Assembly: GCA_036506495.1 (NCBI GenBank)
Contig: DASXRQ010000002.1
Coordinates: forward strand, 1-5,451
DNA length: 5,451 nt
Source of the DNA: DASXRC01 sp036506495
GTDB lineage: Bacteria > Actinomycetota > Actinomycetes > Mycobacteriales > Micromonosporaceae
Direction: 5' to 3'
Positions within the stretch are counted from its first letter, which is position 1. Each line of letters starts with the position of its first letter. The position numbers and the translations under genes are program-made. Positions 4,951-5,451 of the stretch are shown here, piece after piece. The notes under the pieces were generated by a model. It searched no databases, was not told where the DNA came from, and worked only from the letters and a program-made list of their open reading frames with translations.

Positions 4951-5451
4951 GTGCCGCCCAAGGACGGGCGTACGACGCTCGCCACCGTGGCGGCGTCCGC
5001 CGGTGTGTCCGTGGCGACCGTCTCCCGGGTGCTGAACGGCCGTGCCGATGTCGGGCCCGCGACCAGAGCACGCGTCGAGGCGCTGCTGCGGCAGCACCAA
5101 TACCACGGGCGGCGCGTCGCGTCCGTGTTACGCGGCGCGGCCACGGCACGCATCGAGTTGCTGTTCGCCAGCCCTCTCAACGCGTACTCGATCGAGATCA
5201 TGCAGGGCGTTCTGGACGCCGCGTCGGACGCCGGCGTCGCCGTCGCGGTCAGCGTGGGCCCCGACGGCGAGCGGCGCTCGGAAGCCGGCCGCGCCGGCGG
5301 ATGGGCCCGTGACCTGGCCTCCGCCGGGCGGCAGGCGGTCGTCAGCGTCGTGAACGACCTGACGGCCGACCATCTGCACGCGTTGTTCCGGGCGCATCTC
5401 CCGCTTGTCGTCATCGACCCGAGCACGATGCCCCGCGCGCGCGTGGCCAGC
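4951..5451 (+). CDS. LacI/GalR-family transcriptional regulator (3' end cut off)
   Basis: 167 residues are visible of a family that usually has about 330-350. The N-terminal DNA-binding domain is clear: TTLATVAASAGVSVATVSRVLNG (8-30) is the LacI helix-turn-helix, with V21-A22 at the main base-reading positions of the recognition helix, as in GalR. The hinge is unusual: where most family members have Y-x-P-N-x-x-A-R-x-L this one has Y51-H-G-R-R-V-A-S-V-L60, losing Pro-Asn and the Arg but keeping Ala57 and Leu60, the residue that wedges into the minor groove. The sugar-binding domain starts about residue 67 (ARIELLFASPLNAYSIEIMQGV), as in periplasmic-binding-protein folds. It lies 12 nt after the hydrolase gene and is probably co-transcribed. 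It is the obvious candidate to repress both divergent operons through the CGAAACTTTCG-like sites and to be released by a sugar; both the targets and the ligand are inferred. Confidence 0.93.
   Translation, partial: MPPKDGRTTLATVAASAGVSVATVSRVLNGRADVGPATRARVEALLRQHQYHGRRVASVLRGAATARIELLFASPLNAYSIEIMQGVLDAASDAGVAVAVSVGPDGERRSEAGRAGGWARDLASAGRQAVVSVVNDLTADHLHALFRAHLPLVVIDPSTMPRARVAS

Noticed and set aside
4495..5426. Long minus-strand frames spanning the end of the GH3 gene and the LacI-type gene
   Set aside because: They cross two recognisable plus-strand genes and translate to Arg/Thr/Ser/Ala-rich sequence without any family signature.

Overview
The window comes from a high-GC Gram-positive bacterium, most likely an actinobacterium. 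The signs are G/C-rich third codon positions throughout, GTG starts on three of the four genes, strong AGGAGG-type ribosome binding sites, a Tat-type lipoprotein signal, and a sugar ABC importer with no ATPase gene visible. The genus cannot be read from the sequence.

Layout: two transcription units diverge from a 339-bp intergenic region (2170-2508). Leftward, on the minus strand, are a lipoprotein solute-binding protein (832-2169) and a MalF-type permease (1-835, cut by the left edge), which overlap by an ATGA. Rightward, on the plus strand, are a cytoplasmic glycoside hydrolase of family GH3 (2509-4938) and, 12 nt later, a LacI/GalR-type regulator (4951 onward, cut by the right edge). A second, MalG-type permease is expected just beyond the left edge.

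The genes read as a self-contained oligosaccharide utilisation locus. The lipoprotein captures a short beta-linked oligosaccharide outside the cell, and the permease pair imports it, probably powered by a shared MsiK-type ATPase encoded elsewhere. The GH3 enzyme cleaves it in the cytoplasm, and the LacI-type protein senses the sugar and controls both arms. Gene content, SDY nucleophile motif and operator-like sites all resemble the Streptomyces bxl (xylobiose uptake / beta-xylosidase) system, so xylo-oligosaccharides are my first guess. Beta-glucosides remain possible.

The most interesting part is the intergenic region. A 7-bp perfect inverted repeat (GTTAACG, 8-bp gap, CGTTAAC) supplies a TTAACG -35-like element to each strand. 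Each is followed after exactly 16 bp by a TANNNT -10 (TAGGAT on plus, TACGGT on minus), giving two overlapping, back-to-back promoters. Two sites resembling CGAAACTTTCG lie on either side: one at the predicted minus-strand start of transcription, the other just upstream of the GH3 ribosome binding site. I see no RNA gene, mobile element, CRISPR array or clearly new system. The locus is a recognisable type with an unusually compact control region.
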